Source of the DNA: an uncultured Collinsella sp.
GTDB lineage: Bacteria > Actinomycetota > Coriobacteriia > Coriobacteriales > Coriobacteriaceae
Assembly (NCBI GenBank): GCA_900552145.1
Contig: URYW01000044.1
Location: 1-14,529, forward strand
Direction: 5' to 3'
Length of the DNA: 14,529 nt
The position numbers and the translations under genes are program-made. Each line of letters begins with the position of its first letter. Within the stretch, counting starts at the first letter, position 1. Positions 14,101-14,529 of the stretch are shown here, piece after piece. Below the pieces are notes generated by a model, which was given only the letters and a program-made list of their open reading frames with translations, had not been told where the DNA came from and did no database searches.

Positions 14101-14529
14101 ATGACTGTTACGTTCGAAGGTTACGAGCGCCGCGCTGACAAGATCAACAAGTGCCTCGCCGACAACGGCATCGCCTCCCTCGAGGAAGCTCTGCAGATCT
14201 GCACCGACAAGGGCTTCAACCCGCGTGAGATCGTCAACAACACCCAGTCCATCGCCTTCCAGAACGCAGAGTGGGCCTACACCCTCGGCTGCGCTCTCGC
14301 CGTCAAGCGCGAGGCCAAGACCGCTTCTGAGGCTGCTGCCATCATCGGCGAGGGCATCCAGGCCTTCACCGTTCCCGGCTCCGTCGCCGAGGACCGCAAG
14401 GTCGGTCTGGGCCACGGCAACCTGGGCGCTATGCTGCTCTCCGACGACACCGAGTGCTTCGCCTTCCTGGCCGGCCACGAGTCCTTCGCAGCCGCTGAGG
14501 GCGCTATCGGCCTGGCTCTGAACGCCAAC
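14101..14529 (+). CDS. GGGtGRT-type protein (partial, runs off the right edge)
   Basis: The ATG at 14101 follows AAAGGGAGGG by about eight bases. The frame stays open for 143 codons to the end of the window, with no stop. It begins MTVTFEGYERRADKINKCLA and contains GFNPREIVNNTQSIAFQNAEWAYTLG and VGLGHGNLGAMLL. I recognise it as the partner protein usually annotated as GGGtGRT, found beside the NifU-like scaffold; the name-giving motif would lie beyond this window. Its function is unknown; a role with Fe-S clusters is inferred from its neighbour. The gene is in the same frame as the scaffold gene, separated from it by one TAG and six codons. Confidence 0.75.
   Translation, partial: MTVTFEGYERRADKINKCLADNGIASLEEALQICTDKGFNPREIVNNTQSIAFQNAEWAYTLGCALAVKREAKTASEAAAIIGEGIQAFTVPGSVAEDRKVGLGHGNLGAMLLSDDTECFAFLAGHESFAAAEGAIGLALNAN

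Overview
The window looks like a chromosomal piece of a high-GC Gram-positive gut bacterium of the class Coriobacteriia, most likely Collinsella or a close relative. This is inferred from GC-rich codon use, a Suf operon in the order regulator / sufC-B-D-S-U, a sortase-anchored surface protein, and a NifU-like scaffold gene paired with a GGGtGRT-type gene. I recognised these from the sequence alone and ran no database search.

Left part (1-3413). A small membrane-protein ORF is followed by a family 2 glycosyltransferase gene on the + strand. That gene is cut by a single in-frame TAG and is probably a pseudogene. On the - strand lies a large protein of the AAA-ATPase-like / PD-(D/E)XK family whose Walker B and nuclease motifs look degraded.

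Middle-left (3545-5572). A secreted protein on the - strand has a lysozyme-like N-terminal domain, a very long Ser/Asp/Lys-rich linker and an MPKTG sortase signal. It has its own terminator. A 12-bp motif occurs once on each side of it.

Centre (5573-11537). This is a complete Suf iron-sulfur cluster assembly locus. A divergent Rrf2-type regulator with three cysteines faces sufC, and between them sit two 31-bp palindromes that are probably its operators. The genes sufC, sufB, sufD, sufS and sufU are tightly packed, with overlaps at three of the four junctions, and end at a strong intrinsic terminator. SufC is the ATPase, SufB and SufD form the scaffold, SufS removes sulfur from cysteine, and SufU relays it. 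Two oddities suggest damage or sequence error: an in-frame TAG at codon 38 of sufD, and an Ala in SufS where the PLP-binding Asp is expected.

Right part (11538-14529). A gene-poor stretch carries a 41-codon ORF with a consensus ribosome binding site, bracketed by a 20-bp imperfect direct repeat. Next comes a frameshifted REP-associated-type (Y1/HUH) transposase gene on the - strand. Last is a second iron-sulfur related pair: a NifU-like scaffold protein and a GGGtGRT-type protein that runs off the right edge.

The main candidates for follow-up are the paired operators, the two premature amber codons, the SufS active-site change, and the small repeat-bracketed ORF.
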